64,000 nt of DNA from Streptomyces sp. NBC_01460 (GCF_036227405.1 NZ_CP109473.1:4712001-4776000); one strand, 5' to 3'; shown: positions 16,005 to 24,760, counted from the first letter of the stretch. The notes: generated by a model not told the origin, from the letters alone. A program made the numbers and translations.

Positions 16005-16917
16005 GGTCACCGCGCTGCGGGAGCTGGAGGACGACGTGCCCGCGCTCACCGGCGACGCACGCGCCGCCGCCCGTACCCGGCTGTCGGAGGCCATCGCGAA
16101 GGAGGGGCGGAGGAGAGCCGGGGTGCTGTCCAGGCGGCTGGTGCTGCGGGCCGGGTTCGCCGCTACGGCGGCCGCCGCGGTGACCGGGACGGTCGTCGTG
16201 GCCACGGACGGGGGCGGACCGCGGATGAGCGCGCTGTCCGCCGCCCAGGTGCTGGACCGGGCGGCGGACAGGTACCGCGCCGACGGCGCCGGGGCGCCGG
16301 TGCCGCGTGACGACCAGTACCTCTATGCCAAGGAGATCTACACGCGGACCATTTCGAAGAACGGGAAGCGGACGACGCACATGGACGAGTTCTGGATCTC
16401 CGTGGACGGTTCCCGGCCCTCCCGGTACGTCTACGACGGGCGGATCAAGGACGAGCCCCCGCTGTCGTCCCATGAGACGAGGTGGCCGCCCACCGAGTAC
16501 GCGAAGCTGGCGGAGCTGCCGACCGATCCGGACGAGCTGCTCGAGCTCTTCACCAGGAGCAGCTCCGGGGGGATCCCGGCGTACATGGACTTCCTCATGC
16601 TGATGCGTGACCCGCGGGTCATGCCTCCGGGGCTGCAGGCCGCCGCGTTCGAAGCGCTCGCGAAGCTGCCCGGAATCGTGCTGGACGACGACGAGGTGGA
16701 CGCGCTCGGGCGGCACGGGATCGGTGTCACGTATCCGGGGATGACGATCGGCCTCGTCTTCGAGCAGGGCACGTACGCCTACCTCGGGCTCCGCCTGGAG
16801 GGCGTGAGAGGGGCGCGCACGAAGGGGAAGGCACTGGTGGGTGGCGAGAAGTACATCGAGGTGAGAGGGCGCGTGGCGTCCGGCGTGGTGGACGAGATCG
16901 GGCGGCGGCCCCGGTAG
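15997..16917 (+). CDS. CU044_5270 family membrane protein, sigma-factor partner
   Basis: 306 residues from ATG 15997, with GAGGAG seven bases upstream and overlapping the sigma gene by eight bases. A cytoplasmic N-terminus (MDEVTALRELEDDVPALTG, then basic residues) precedes one membrane helix (about residues 48-68, FAATAAAAVTGTVVVA). A large external domain follows, with DQYLYAKEIYTR and DEFWISVDGSRPSRY, features of the CU044_5270 family. By position and topology it may act as an anti-sigma-like sensor, but it lacks a recognisable zinc anti-sigma motif. The 3' end runs into degenerate tandem repeats. Confidence 0.85.
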   Translation: MDEVTALRELEDDVPALTGDARAAARTRLSEAIAKEGRRRAGVLSRRLVLRAGFAATAAAAVTGTVVVATDGGGPRMSALSAAQVLDRAADRYRADGAGAPVPRDDQYLYAKEIYTRTISKNGKRTTHMDEFWISVDGSRPSRYVYDGRIKDEPPLSSHETRWPPTEYAKLAELPTDPDELLELFTRSSSGGIPAYMDFLMLMRDPRVMPPGLQAAAFEALAKLPGIVLDDDEVDALGRHGIGVTYPGMTIGLVFEQGTYAYLGLRLEGVRGARTKGKALVGGEKYIEVRGRVASGVVDEIGRRPR

Positions 16918-16984
16918 GCATGTGCGGGCGGCCCCGGTAGGTGCGTGCGGGGCGGGCGCGGTAGGCACGTGCGGGCGGGCCCGG
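16908..16984 (+). repeat. Degenerate tandem repeat at the CU044 gene's 3' end
   Basis: About three and a half copies of a 24-27-base unit whose core reads GGCGGCCCCGGTAGG, with CGTGCG or TGTGCG between copies. The first copy holds the last codons and TAG stop of the CU044 gene, and the last copy forms the left arm of the terminator hairpin. The array looks like local duplication of a gene end. Confidence 0.65.
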
Positions 16985-17010
16985 TCGGGGGGCCGGGCCC
17001 GCCCGCACGT
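16967..17010. terminator. 18-bp perfect hairpin terminator
   Basis: Arms 16967-16984 and 16993-17010 are perfect 18-base complements with an eight-base G-rich loop. It lies 50 bases past the CU044 stop and just before the lipase promoter region, separating the two transcripts. Confidence 0.85.
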
Positions 17011-17049
17011 TACCGAAGCGTAACTTACCGATGAGTTACTTCGGGTAAC
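17009..17049. promoter_or_regulatory. Two GTTAC palindromes upstream of the lipase
   Basis: GTTAC-CGAAGC-GTAAC (17009-17024) and GTTAC-TTCGG-GTAAC (17035-17049) are perfect inverted repeats, 26 bases apart start to start. They lie 53-94 bases before the lipase GTG. Their form resembles TetR-type operators for lipid genes. No such regulator is adjacent, so the binding protein is unknown. Confidence 0.5.
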
Positions 17050-17102
17050 GCCTCGGTGCTAGCTTGCGCTCACCTTCATCGGAGCAGAACGAGGAGTGAG
17101 CC

Positions 17103-18512
17103 GTGAGTCCGCGCAAGACCACCCGTTCGAGCCCGGCCCTGAACACCCCCCACCTCCCGGAACCCCGGCGGCAGGGACGCCGTACGGGGCGCCTGCTGGC
17201 CGCGTCCGTGGCCGTCGCCGCCTGTCTCGGAGCGGCGGCCGTCCCCGCCTCCGCCTCCCCCGCCGCCGGGTCGGATCCGGTGGTCTCCCGGGGTGTGACC
17301 ATCCCCGCCTTCTACAACCCGCCGACGCAGCTGCCCGCCGCCGACGGGTCCCTCGTCCGGACGGAGCCGCTGCCCCTCGGGGTCAGCCTTCCCGGCCTCG
17401 ACGGCCGCCCGATGCCCGGCACCGCGACGCGGTTGATGTACAAGTCCACCGACGCGGGCGGCGGGCCCGTCGCCGTCACCGGCGCGTACATCGAGCCGTC
17501 CGCCGCATGGAAGGGCGGCGGCGCCCGCCCCCTGGTGGCGCTGGCCTCGGGGACCATGGGCCAGGGCGACCAGTGCGCCCCCTCGCTGTCGCTCCAGCAC
17601 CCGCTGACCATCGGCGAGGGCACGGTGTCGATCGGGTACGACAACATCGCCGTCTACCGCTTCCTCGCCGCCGGTGCGGCCGTCGTCGTCACCGACTACG
17701 CCGGACTCGGCACGACCGACCGGCTCCACACCTACGTCAACCGCGTCGACGAGGGTCACGCCCTCCTGGACGCGGCCCGCGCGGCACGCTCCGTCGCGGG
17801 CGCCTCGGTCACCTCCGCCTCGAAGGTGGGCCTCTACGGTTACAGCCAGGGCGGCGGCGCCAGCGCGTCGGCGGCCGAACTGCAGTCCTCGTACGCCCCC
17901 GACGTCAATCTGGCGGGCACCTACGCGGGTGCCCCGCCCGCCGACCTCACCGAGGTCATGAAGGGCATCGACGGCAGCGCCCTGGCCGGCGCGCTGGGGT
18001 GGTCCATCAACGGCTTCGTCCAGTCGGACCCGTCGCTCAAGGCGATCGTGGACGCGCAGACGAACGACGTCGGCAAGGCCGCCCTGAAGGACACCTCCAC
18101 CATGTGCGTGGGCGACTCGATCCTCGGCTACGGCTTCACGAACAGCAAGAAGTGGACCGCCAACGGCAAGCCCATCGCCGACATCATCGCGGCCGAACCG
18201 AAGCTGCAGGCGATCCTCGCCCAGCAGCGCATCGGCACCCTGAAGCCGACGGCCCCGGTCCGCCTGGCCACCGGCGTGCAGGACGACATCGTCGGACACA
18301 AGCAGGCCAGGCAGCTCGCGGTGGACTGGTGCCGCAAGGGGGGCGACGTGACGTACGAGGCCGTCCAGCTGCCCAACCTCGGCGACAAGCTCCTCACCAA
18401 CCACCTCGCCCCGCTCCTCACCGACCAGGGCAGCGCCATCTCCTGGCTGACCGACCGGCTCTCCGGGAAGAGGACCGTCTCCAACTGCTGGTCCATGCCG
18501 CTCCAGCCCTGA
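17103..18512 (+). CDS. Secreted lipase / alpha-beta hydrolase (LIP family)
   Basis: 469 residues. A signal peptide is clear: basic N-region, hydrophobic stretch LLAASVAVAACLGAAAVPA, and a probable cleavage after ASA near residue 52. The mature protein matches secretory lipases, with nucleophile Ser248 in GYSQGG, an acid around Asp394/395 (GVQDDI), and His434 (TNHLAP). Cysteines in DQCAP, TMCVG, DWCRKG and SNCWS suggest disulfides. It would hydrolyse extracellular esters or triacylglycerols. GTG 17103 is supported by GAGGAGTGA upstream. The gene is monocistronic, preceded by paired GTTAC palindromes and followed by a weaker 8-bp hairpin (18539-18572). Confidence 0.88.
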   Translation: MSPRKTTRSSPALNTPHLPEPRRQGRRTGRLLAASVAVAACLGAAAVPASASPAAGSDPVVSRGVTIPAFYNPPTQLPAADGSLVRTEPLPLGVSLPGLDGRPMPGTATRLMYKSTDAGGGPVAVTGAYIEPSAAWKGGGARPLVALASGTMGQGDQCAPSLSLQHPLTIGEGTVSIGYDNIAVYRFLAAGAAVVVTDYAGLGTTDRLHTYVNRVDEGHALLDAARAARSVAGASVTSASKVGLYGYSQGGGASASAAELQSSYAPDVNLAGTYAGAPPADLTEVMKGIDGSALAGALGWSINGFVQSDPSLKAIVDAQTNDVGKAALKDTSTMCVGDSILGYGFTNSKKWTANGKPIADIIAAEPKLQAILAQQRIGTLKPTAPVRLATGVQDDIVGHKQARQLAVDWCRKGGDVTYEAVQLPNLGDKLLTNHLAPLLTDQGSAISWLTDRLSGKRTVSNCWSMPLQP

Positions 18513-18642
18513 CGTCTCCCACCCCGTGACCCCCGAGGCCGCGGCGCGTCCGTTCCGCGGATGCCGCCGCGGTCTCGCGTATCTTCACGCATGCGTTCAC
18601 GCGGGGAGCTGCGCCCGGGGTGGCTGACCCGTAGTCTGGTTA

Positions 18643-18662
18643 TTGGACTAGACCTGTAGTCC
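18643..18662. promoter_or_regulatory. Palindrome upstream of cutC
   Basis: GGACTA-GACCTG-TAGTCC (18645-18662) is a perfect 6-6-6 inverted repeat ending 27 bases before the cutC ATG. The overlapping stretch TTGGACTAGACCTG (18643-18656) resembles the DasR dre element at 11 of 14 positions by eye. Either reading would make it an operator. Confidence 0.4.
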
Positions 18663-18689
18663 GTAGCCGCTCCGAGGGAATGGAACACC

Positions 18690-19379
18690 ATGAGCAACCG
18701 TGCAGTCCTGGAGGTGATCGCTCTCGACGCCGAGGACGCGGTCGCGGCGCAGGAGGGCGGTGCTGACCGCCTCGAACTGGTCACCGACATGGCGGCCGAC
18801 GGCCTGACGCCCCCGCTCGCGGTCTTCGAGGAGATCCGGGCCGCCGTCGACATCCCGCTGAGGGTCATGCTCAGGGTCGCGGACGGATTCGCCGCGGGTG
18901 ACATCGGTGTCCTCGTGGACAAGGCCCGCGCGCTGCGCGCCGCGGGCGCCGAGGAATTCGTCCTCGGCTTCCTCGACGAGGGCGGCCACGCCGACCTGGT
19001 GGCCGTCGAGCGCCTCGTCGCCGAGCTCGACGGCCGCCCCTGGACCTTCCACCGCGCCATCGACCGCGCCGCCGACCGTGACGTGCTGCGCAAGCACCTC
19101 GCCGACCTGCCGGGGCTGGACACCTACCTCACGGCGGGCTCGCCGCGCGGCGTCGACGACGGCATGGAGACGCTGCTCGCCGAAGCGGCGCACGCGGACC
19201 TGCCCGGCTACGAACCGCAGATCATGGTGGGCGGCGGCCTGCGCCTGGACCACCTGCCGCGTCTGCGCGACGCGGGCATCGAGGCCTTCCACATCGGAGG
19301 GGCGGCCCGCCCGGGCGGCTGGGACGGTCCGGTGGACGCCGGGGCGGTACGGGAGTGGCGTACGGCGCTCGACAGCTGA
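18690..19379 (+). CDS. cutC: CutC family protein
   Basis: 229 residues of a TIM-barrel type: LEVIALDAEDAVAAQEGGADRLELV at the N-terminus, TFHRAIDRA in the middle, YLTAGSPRGVDDGM, and IMVGGGLRLDHLP near the end, all characteristic of CutC. The family was named for copper homeostasis in E. coli, but the true activity is unclear. It is cytosolic. GAGGGA lies a short distance before ATG 18690. The neighbours, a secreted lipase and an MMPL exporter, do not suggest a copper role. A palindrome sits in the promoter. Confidence 0.92.
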   Translation: MSNRAVLEVIALDAEDAVAAQEGGADRLELVTDMAADGLTPPLAVFEEIRAAVDIPLRVMLRVADGFAAGDIGVLVDKARALRAAGAEEFVLGFLDEGGHADLVAVERLVAELDGRPWTFHRAIDRAADRDVLRKHLADLPGLDTYLTAGSPRGVDDGMETLLAEAAHADLPGYEPQIMVGGGLRLDHLPRLRDAGIEAFHIGGAARPGGWDGPVDAGAVREWRTALDS

Positions 19380-19490
19380 CGGGTGGGCGCGGCCGACGCG
19401 TCACCCGTTCCCCCACTCCGGGGTGCCGCGGCGCCGGGACCGGCTTTGAATGCTGGTGTCCCAGGTGCCCGGCCCAGCCCCGGAGTCCGC

Positions 19491-21863
19491 ATGTCGCATC
19501 CGCAGCCCGCACGCGATCCCGGCACCGCCGCGCGGCGGACGGGGACGCTGCACGCGACCGGTGCCTGGTGCGCGCGCCACTTCGTGATCGTCTTCGTGCT
19601 GTGGCTGGCCGCGCTCGCCGTGCTCCAGGTCCTGCACCACACCTGGGGCGGCGACTACTCCGACGACTTCTCGATCTCCGGGACCCAGTCGCAGGAGGGC
19701 CTCGACGTACTGGAGGCGCACGCCCCCTCGGCCGGCGGCTACAGCAGCCAGGTGGTCGTGCACGACGCCGACGCGTCGCTCACCGGACTGAGCAGCCAGA
19801 TGTCCACGGTCGTGGACAGCCTCCAGAAGCTGCCCGACGTGCTCTCCGTCCAGAACCCCCTGACCGCCCAGAGCAGTACGAGCGGCCCGGATGTGGGACC
19901 GCTCTCCGGCGACGGGAGGACGGCGTACATCACCGTCCGGTTCAGTGAGCAGCCCTCCACCCTGGGGTCGGGGTACCTCGACGGGGTGGACTCGGCGGTG
20001 CAGCCGCTGCGGGCGGCGGGCGCCGAGGTGGAGTACGGAGGCTCGCTGGGCGAGCTGGCCCGGCCCGCCGCGAACGACCGCATCAGCGAGGCCATCGGTT
20101 TCGGGGTCGCCGTGGTGGTGCTGCTGATCGGCTTCGGCAGCCTCGTGGCCGCCCTGCTGCCGCTCGTCACCGCCCTCGTCTGCGTGGTCTGCGGGCTCGC
20201 CCTGCTGGGCCTGCTGGCCGCGGCGACGACCTTCGCGACGGTGTCGCCGACCCTGGCCACGATGATCGGGCTCGGCGTCGGCATCGACTACGCCCTCTTC
20301 CTGGTCACCCGGCACCGTCAGAACGTCATGGACGGCACGGACCCGGTGGCCGCTGCCGGGGCGGCCACCGCCACCAGCGGCCGGGCCGTGCTGCTGTCCG
20401 GGTGCACGGTGATCATCGCCCTCTGCGGGCTGTGGGTCTCCGGGATCGACTTCATCGGCAAGCTCGGGCTGGCGGCCGCCGTCACCGTCGTCACGGCCGT
20501 GCTCGGGGCGCTGACCCTGGTGCCGGCCGTGCTCGGGCTGATGGGGCGGCAGATCGACCGGATCCACGTCCGGAAGCCGATCGCCGAGGTGGAGACCGGC
20601 GGGGAGCCCCGTACCCCGAAGGCCGTGGAGCCCTCGGAGCCCGTGGAGCCCTCGGAGCCCGTGGGGCCCTCGGAGTCCGTGGATCCTCGTGGGGCGGCGG
20701 ACGACCAGGAGCGGGCGGCGCACGGCACGTGGCACCGGTACGCGCAGCGGGTCGAGCGCCGGCCGTGGTGGTTCCTGGCCACCGGGGTGGTCGTGCTGGC
20801 CGTCCTCGCCTTCCCGCTCTTCTTCATCCAGCTCGGGCACATCGGGGACGGTGCCGACCCCCGATCCTTCACCGACCGGCGCGCCTACGACCTCATGTCC
20901 TCGGCTTTCGGGCCGGGCTCGAACGGCCCGCTGACACTCGTGATCGACCAGACCAAGGTCTCCCAGGACGACCGGTCCGCGCTGGAGAGCCAGGCGAAAC
21001 AGGCGCTGGCCAAGGTGCCGGACGCGGCCCTCATCACCCCGCTCACCCCCACCTCGGACGGCGACGTCCTCACCGCCACCGCCTACTCCGTCGCCGCACC
21101 GCAGGACGCGCGGACCACCGGCCTGGTCAACCGCATGAAGCACGACGTGCTGCCCGACGCGGTGTCCGGGACGGCCGCGAGCGGCTACGTGACCGGCACG
21201 ACGGCCGCCCAGGTCGACTTCCTGGACATCGTCTCCAGCAGGCTGCCCCTGATCATCGCCGTGGTGGTCGCCCTCGCCTTCCTCGTCATCCTGGCCGTGT
21301 TCCGCGGGCTGCTCGTCGCGGTCAAGGCGGCCGTGCTCAACGTGCTGTCGATCGCCGCCTCGTACGGGGTCGTGGTCGCCGTCTTCCAGTGGGGCTGGGG
21401 CGGACCCGCGCTCGGGGTCTCGGGAGACGTGCCGATCGAGAGCTACGTACCGATGATGATGTTCGCCATCGTCTTCGGTCTCAGCATGGACTACGAGATC
21501 TTCCTCCTGTCCCGGATCCACGAGGCGTGGGTGGCCACCAGGGACCCCAGGGCGAGCGTGGCGCACGCCCTGGAGATCACCGCGCGGGTCATCACCTGCG
21601 CCGCCCTGATCATGGTCAGCGTCTTCGCCGCCTTCATCATCAGCGACAACATCGTCGTGAAGATGCTGGGCCTCGGCCTCGCCGCCAGCGTCCTCATCGA
21701 CGCCACCGTCGTACGGCTGCTGCTGGTGCCCGCCGTCATGACCCTGCTCGGCCGGGCCGCCTGGTGGACGCCGCGATGGCTGGACGGGATCCTGCCGCAC
21801 CTCGACGCGGAAGGACCGGAGAACCGGGAACCACACACGCCCGCCGTTCGTCACTCAGAGTAG
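19491..21863 (+). CDS. MMPL/RND-type membrane exporter
   Basis: 790 residues with twelve predicted membrane helices in two halves, each with a large external loop after the first helix. The RND proton-path signatures GIDYALFLVTRHRQ (first half) and SMDYEIFLLSRIHEAW (second half) place it with MMPL-family lipid or hydrophobic-metabolite exporters of actinobacteria. ATG 19491 is chosen over upstream frames because GGAG lies five bases before it. A cytoplasmic linker between the halves contains EPSEPV-type repeats from an 18-base tandem repeat. The GPP34 gene follows 21 bases later, suggesting a lipid-related unit. Confidence 0.88.
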   Translation: MSHPQPARDPGTAARRTGTLHATGAWCARHFVIVFVLWLAALAVLQVLHHTWGGDYSDDFSISGTQSQEGLDVLEAHAPSAGGYSSQVVVHDADASLTGLSSQMSTVVDSLQKLPDVLSVQNPLTAQSSTSGPDVGPLSGDGRTAYITVRFSEQPSTLGSGYLDGVDSAVQPLRAAGAEVEYGGSLGELARPAANDRISEAIGFGVAVVVLLIGFGSLVAALLPLVTALVCVVCGLALLGLLAAATTFATVSPTLATMIGLGVGIDYALFLVTRHRQNVMDGTDPVAAAGAATATSGRAVLLSGCTVIIALCGLWVSGIDFIGKLGLAAAVTVVTAVLGALTLVPAVLGLMGRQIDRIHVRKPIAEVETGGEPRTPKAVEPSEPVEPSEPVGPSESVDPRGAADDQERAAHGTWHRYAQRVERRPWWFLATGVVVLAVLAFPLFFIQLGHIGDGADPRSFTDRRAYDLMSSAFGPGSNGPLTLVIDQTKVSQDDRSALESQAKQALAKVPDAALITPLTPTSDGDVLTATAYSVAAPQDARTTGLVNRMKHDVLPDAVSGTAASGYVTGTTAAQVDFLDIVSSRLPLIIAVVVALAFLVILAVFRGLLVAVKAAVLNVLSIAASYGVVVAVFQWGWGGPALGVSGDVPIESYVPMMMFAIVFGLSMDYEIFLLSRIHEAWVATRDPRASVAHALEITARVITCAALIMVSVFAAFIISDNIVVKMLGLGLAASVLIDATVVRLLLVPAVMTLLGRAAWWTPRWLDGILPHLDAEGPENREPHTPAVRHSE
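20625..20678 (+). repeat. 18-base tandem repeat inside the MMPL gene
   Basis: Three copies of an 18-base unit (20625-20642, 20643-20660, 20661-20678). The first two are identical and the third differs at two bases. They encode VEPSEP-like hexapeptides in the cytoplasmic linker between the two membrane halves, so copy number can vary without breaking the frame. Confidence 0.85.
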
Positions 21864-21884
21864 GCATACGAACGGGAGTGGACG

Positions 21885-22550
21885 ATGTCGGTCACGCTGG
21901 GCGAAGAGATCATGCTGCTGTCCCTGGACGACGAGTCCGGGGCGGCCAAGGACCGGGAGGCCGCCGGCTGGGCGGTCGCGGGCGGGATCGTGCTCGAACT
22001 CGCCCTGGCGGGACGGCTCGCCGTCGCCGAGGGGCGGCTGGAGGTGGCCGACCGGACGCCCACGGGCACCGGCCTCCTCGACGAGCGGCTCGGCCTGATC
22101 GACGCCTGGGCGGCGAAGAAGAGCAGAGCTCCCAAGGTGACGGACTGGCTGACGAAGGACCACGGCAGAGCGGTCGGAGCCACGATCGAGAGCCTCCGCG
22201 CCCGAGGGCTCGTGAGCGAGGAGCAGCGCAAGGTGCTGGGCCTCTTCCCGGTGCGCCGCTACCCGGAGGCCGACGGCGCCCCCGAGCGCGAGCTGCGGGA
22301 GCGCCTGGCCTCGGTGGTGCTGCGTGGCGCGGATCCGGACGACCGCACGGCCGGTCTCATCGCCCTGATACACGCCGCCAAGCTGCACCGCCTCGCGTTC
22401 CCGGAGGTCCCGGCGCGGGAGGTGACGCCGCGCATGGAGAAGATCGCGGACGGCCGGTGGGCGGGCGACGAGGTCCGCACGGCGATCCGCACCATGCAGG
22501 CGGCGATGGTGGCGGTCACCGTGCTGACCACGGTGACGGTGATCGGCTGA
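21885..22550 (+). CDS. GPP34 (GOLPH3-like) family protein
   Basis: 221 residues. The pattern LGEEIMLLSLDDESG, GGIVLELALAGRLAV, LIDAWAAKKSRAPKVTDWLTKD, and GLFPVRRYPEAD matches the GPP34 domain, the bacterial relative of eukaryotic GOLPH3, which binds phosphatidylinositol 4-phosphate. The final hydrophobic turn (AAMVAVTVLTTVTVIG) may touch the membrane. Actinobacteria contain phosphatidylinositol lipids, so a lipid-binding role is plausible but unproven. It lies 21 bases after the MMPL exporter on the same strand. A 40-base palindrome follows. Confidence 0.9.
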   Translation: MSVTLGEEIMLLSLDDESGAAKDREAAGWAVAGGIVLELALAGRLAVAEGRLEVADRTPTGTGLLDERLGLIDAWAAKKSRAPKVTDWLTKDHGRAVGATIESLRARGLVSEEQRKVLGLFPVRRYPEADGAPERELRERLASVVLRGADPDDRTAGLIALIHAAKLHRLAFPEVPAREVTPRMEKIADGRWAGDEVRTAIRTMQAAMVAVTVLTTVTVIG

Positions 22551-22573
22551 CCTGACGACGGGCCGGCCGGTCC

Positions 22574-22613
22574 GGTCGGTCGGCCGTCCGGGCGCCCGGA
22601 CGGCCGACCGACC
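22574..22613. terminator. 40-base perfect palindrome, bidirectional terminator
   Basis: Positions 22574-22593 and 22594-22613 are exact complements, a 20-base arm each with no spacer. It lies between the convergent stops of the GPP34 gene (22550, plus) and helR (22617, minus), so it can end both transcripts. Confidence 0.85.
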
Positions 22614-22616
22614 CCG

Positions 22617-24674
22617 CTACCCCAGCTGCTCCGGCAGCGGGGCCGCGTGCAGGACCACGAGCCCCGAGACCGCACGGGTCAGGGCCACGTACAGACGGCG
22701 CAGGCCGGTGCGCTCGTCGGGCTCGCCGTCGACCACGGCCGCGGGCTCGTCCAGGACGACGTAGTCGTACTCGAGTCCCTTCGCGAGCGAGGCCGGGACG
22801 AGCGTCAGCCGGGATTCCGCCGTCGTCTCCTCACCGGGGGAGAGGACGCTGTGGCCCGCCTCCGCGAGCGCCGCCGACAGCGCCGGGATGCGGGCGTCGG
22901 CGGCGATCAGGCCGATCGAGCCCTCGTGGCGCAGCGACTCCTCGCACGCCGCGACCACCGCGGCGTCCAGGTCGTCCGCCGCGACCTCGCGCACCGCCAG
23001 CGAGCCCGGCGTCTCACGCACCGACTCCACGGGGGCGAGGCCCGGGGAGATCGCGGGGAGGAGACGGGAGGCGTACGCGATCACTTCACGCGGCACACGG
23101 AAGCCGGCCGTCAGCTCCTCCACGACCGCGTCCGCCTTGCCGAGGTGGAACAGCGCCTGTTCCCAGCTCTGCGTCGACCACGGGGTCGTCCCCTGGGCCA
23201 GGTCGCCGAGCACCGTCGCCGAACCGGTCGAGCAGCGCCGGCCCACCGCGCGGTACTGCATCGGGGACAGGTCCTGGGCCTCGTCGATGACGACATGGCC
23301 CAGCGAGTGGGTGCGGGCCACGAGGTCGGCCGCCTCGTCGATCAGGACCGCGTCCGCCGCCGACCACTTCGCCGACTTCACACTGCGCGCGGGCCTGGCC
23401 ATCAGGATCTGCTTCTGCTCGTCGCCCGTGAGGATCCCCTCCGCGTGCGCCGCCAGGAAGTCCGCGTCCGTGAGGAGCCGCAGCACCAGCTTCGCCGGCT
23501 CCACCGCGGGCCAGACCGCCTTCACGGCGGCCTTCACGGCCGGATTGCGCGCCACCGCGTTCTGCACCCGGTCGTCCGGTGCCTCGCCCGCCTCCTCCAT
23601 CCGCACCAGGACCGCGTGCGCGATGCGCTGCGGGAGAGCCTCGTGGGCCGCCCCGTACCGCATGTCCCGGGCCAGCAACTCGTCGACCATATGGGCGACT
23701 TCATGGGCCGGGACCCTCCAGCGGCGGGAGCCGCGCACCACCACGACCGGCTCGGCCGGGGGCGTCACGTGCGAGCGGATCGCCCGCCGCAGGACCTCCG
23801 CCATCCGGGCGTCGCCCTTGATCACCGCCGCGGCCGCCTCGTCGGTGCCGCGCACCTCGACGCGCGCCGTCACCAGGTCCTCGACGGTCGCCTGCTGCAC
23901 CTCCAGCTCGCCGAGCGCGGGCAGGACCTGCTCGATGTAGTGGAGGAACGACCGGTTCGGGCCGATGACGAGGGTGCCGGTGCGGGCGAGGCGGTCGCGG
24001 TGCGCGTACAGGAGGTAGGCGACACGGTGCAGGCCGACGGCCGTCTTCCCGGTGCCGGGGCCTCCCTGGACGCAGACCGACCCGCCCAGGCCGCTGCGGA
24101 CGATCTCGTCCTGCTCGGGCTGGATCGTCGCGACGATGTCACGCATCGGCCCCACACGGGGCCGTTCGATCTCCGCCTGGAGGAGCTTGCTGGTCTGCTC
24201 GGTCTCCGCGGGGTCGGTGAGGTGCTCGTCCTCGTACGCGGTCAGCTCGCCCCCGGTGTAGCCGAAGCGGCGGCGCCGGTCGACGTCCAGCGGGTTGTTC
24301 CTGGAGGCCTGGTAGAAGGGCTGCGAGACCGGGGCGCGCCAGTCGATGACCATCGGGTCGCCGTGGGCGTCGTGGACGTGGCGCCGCCCGATGTAGAACC
24401 GCTCGCCCTCCGCGCCCTCCGCCTTCTCGGCGCCGACCACGTGGAGGTAGTCGAGGCGGCCGAAGAACAGCGGGGTGTGGGAGAGGTCGGCGAGCGCCTT
24501 GATGCGGTCGTCGATCTGAGCCTGCAGAACGGCGGCGTTGACCCAGTTCGCGGTGACATCGCGGATGTCGAGCGCCTGTACGTCCTCGCGCATGGCGCGC
24601 AGCGCGGCACGGGACGCGGCGAGGTGCGCCCGCTCCCTGACCAGTGGATTGCTTGACTCTTCGTGCGCGGGCAC
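22617..24674 (-). CDS. helR: HelR/HelD-type RNA polymerase-associated ATPase
   Basis: 685 residues. The UvrD-like superfamily 1 motor is split by inserts: Walker A GGPGTGKTAVGLHRVAYLLY, Walker B region HVVIDEAQDLSPMQYRA, and the C-terminal YVALTRAVSGL. The N-terminal coiled coil (RERAHLAASRAALRAMRED) fits HelD proteins, which enter RNA polymerase channels and release stalled enzyme. In Streptomyces, HelR protects RNA polymerase from rifamycins; that role is from known biology. GTG 24674 has GGAGG seven bases upstream. A leader of about 200 bases holds a probable promoter, a tiny leader frame and a hairpin. Confidence 0.88.
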   Translation of the reverse strand: MPAHEESSNPLVRERAHLAASRAALRAMREDVQALDIRDVTANWVNAAVLQAQIDDRIKALADLSHTPLFFGRLDYLHVVGAEKAEGAEGERFYIGRRHVHDAHGDPMVIDWRAPVSQPFYQASRNNPLDVDRRRRFGYTGGELTAYEDEHLTDPAETEQTSKLLQAEIERPRVGPMRDIVATIQPEQDEIVRSGLGGSVCVQGGPGTGKTAVGLHRVAYLLYAHRDRLARTGTLVIGPNRSFLHYIEQVLPALGELEVQQATVEDLVTARVEVRGTDEAAAAVIKGDARMAEVLRRAIRSHVTPPAEPVVVVRGSRRWRVPAHEVAHMVDELLARDMRYGAAHEALPQRIAHAVLVRMEEAGEAPDDRVQNAVARNPAVKAAVKAVWPAVEPAKLVLRLLTDADFLAAHAEGILTGDEQKQILMARPARSVKSAKWSAADAVLIDEAADLVARTHSLGHVVIDEAQDLSPMQYRAVGRRCSTGSATVLGDLAQGTTPWSTQSWEQALFHLGKADAVVEELTAGFRVPREVIAYASRLLPAISPGLAPVESVRETPGSLAVREVAADDLDAAVVAACEESLRHEGSIGLIAADARIPALSAALAEAGHSVLSPGEETTAESRLTLVPASLAKGLEYDYVVLDEPAAVVDGEPDERTGLRRLYVALTRAVSGLVVLHAAPLPEQLG

Positions 24675-24705
24675 GGTGTTGCCTCCGGCTTTTCGACGCA
24701 GGACG

Positions 24706-24760
24706 GCGGACAGGGCACACCGCCCTGTCCGCTCGGGGACGTTCACACGCGGATGCGCAC
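24706..24760 (-). promoter_or_regulatory. helR leader: short reading frame plus hairpin
   Basis: On the minus strand a five-codon frame (GTG 24760, read MRIRV, stop 24743-24745) is followed 11 bases later by a perfect 11-bp hairpin (24706-24716 with 24722-24732, five-base loop), then the helR ribosome site. This is the layout of an attenuator that responds to ribosome or polymerase stalling. The leader frame has no Shine-Dalgarno sequence. Confidence 0.45.

Noticed and set aside
19401..21854. An 817-codon minus-strand open frame
   Set aside because: It is antisense to the MMPL exporter and shows only Asp/His/Gly-rich low-complexity sequence.
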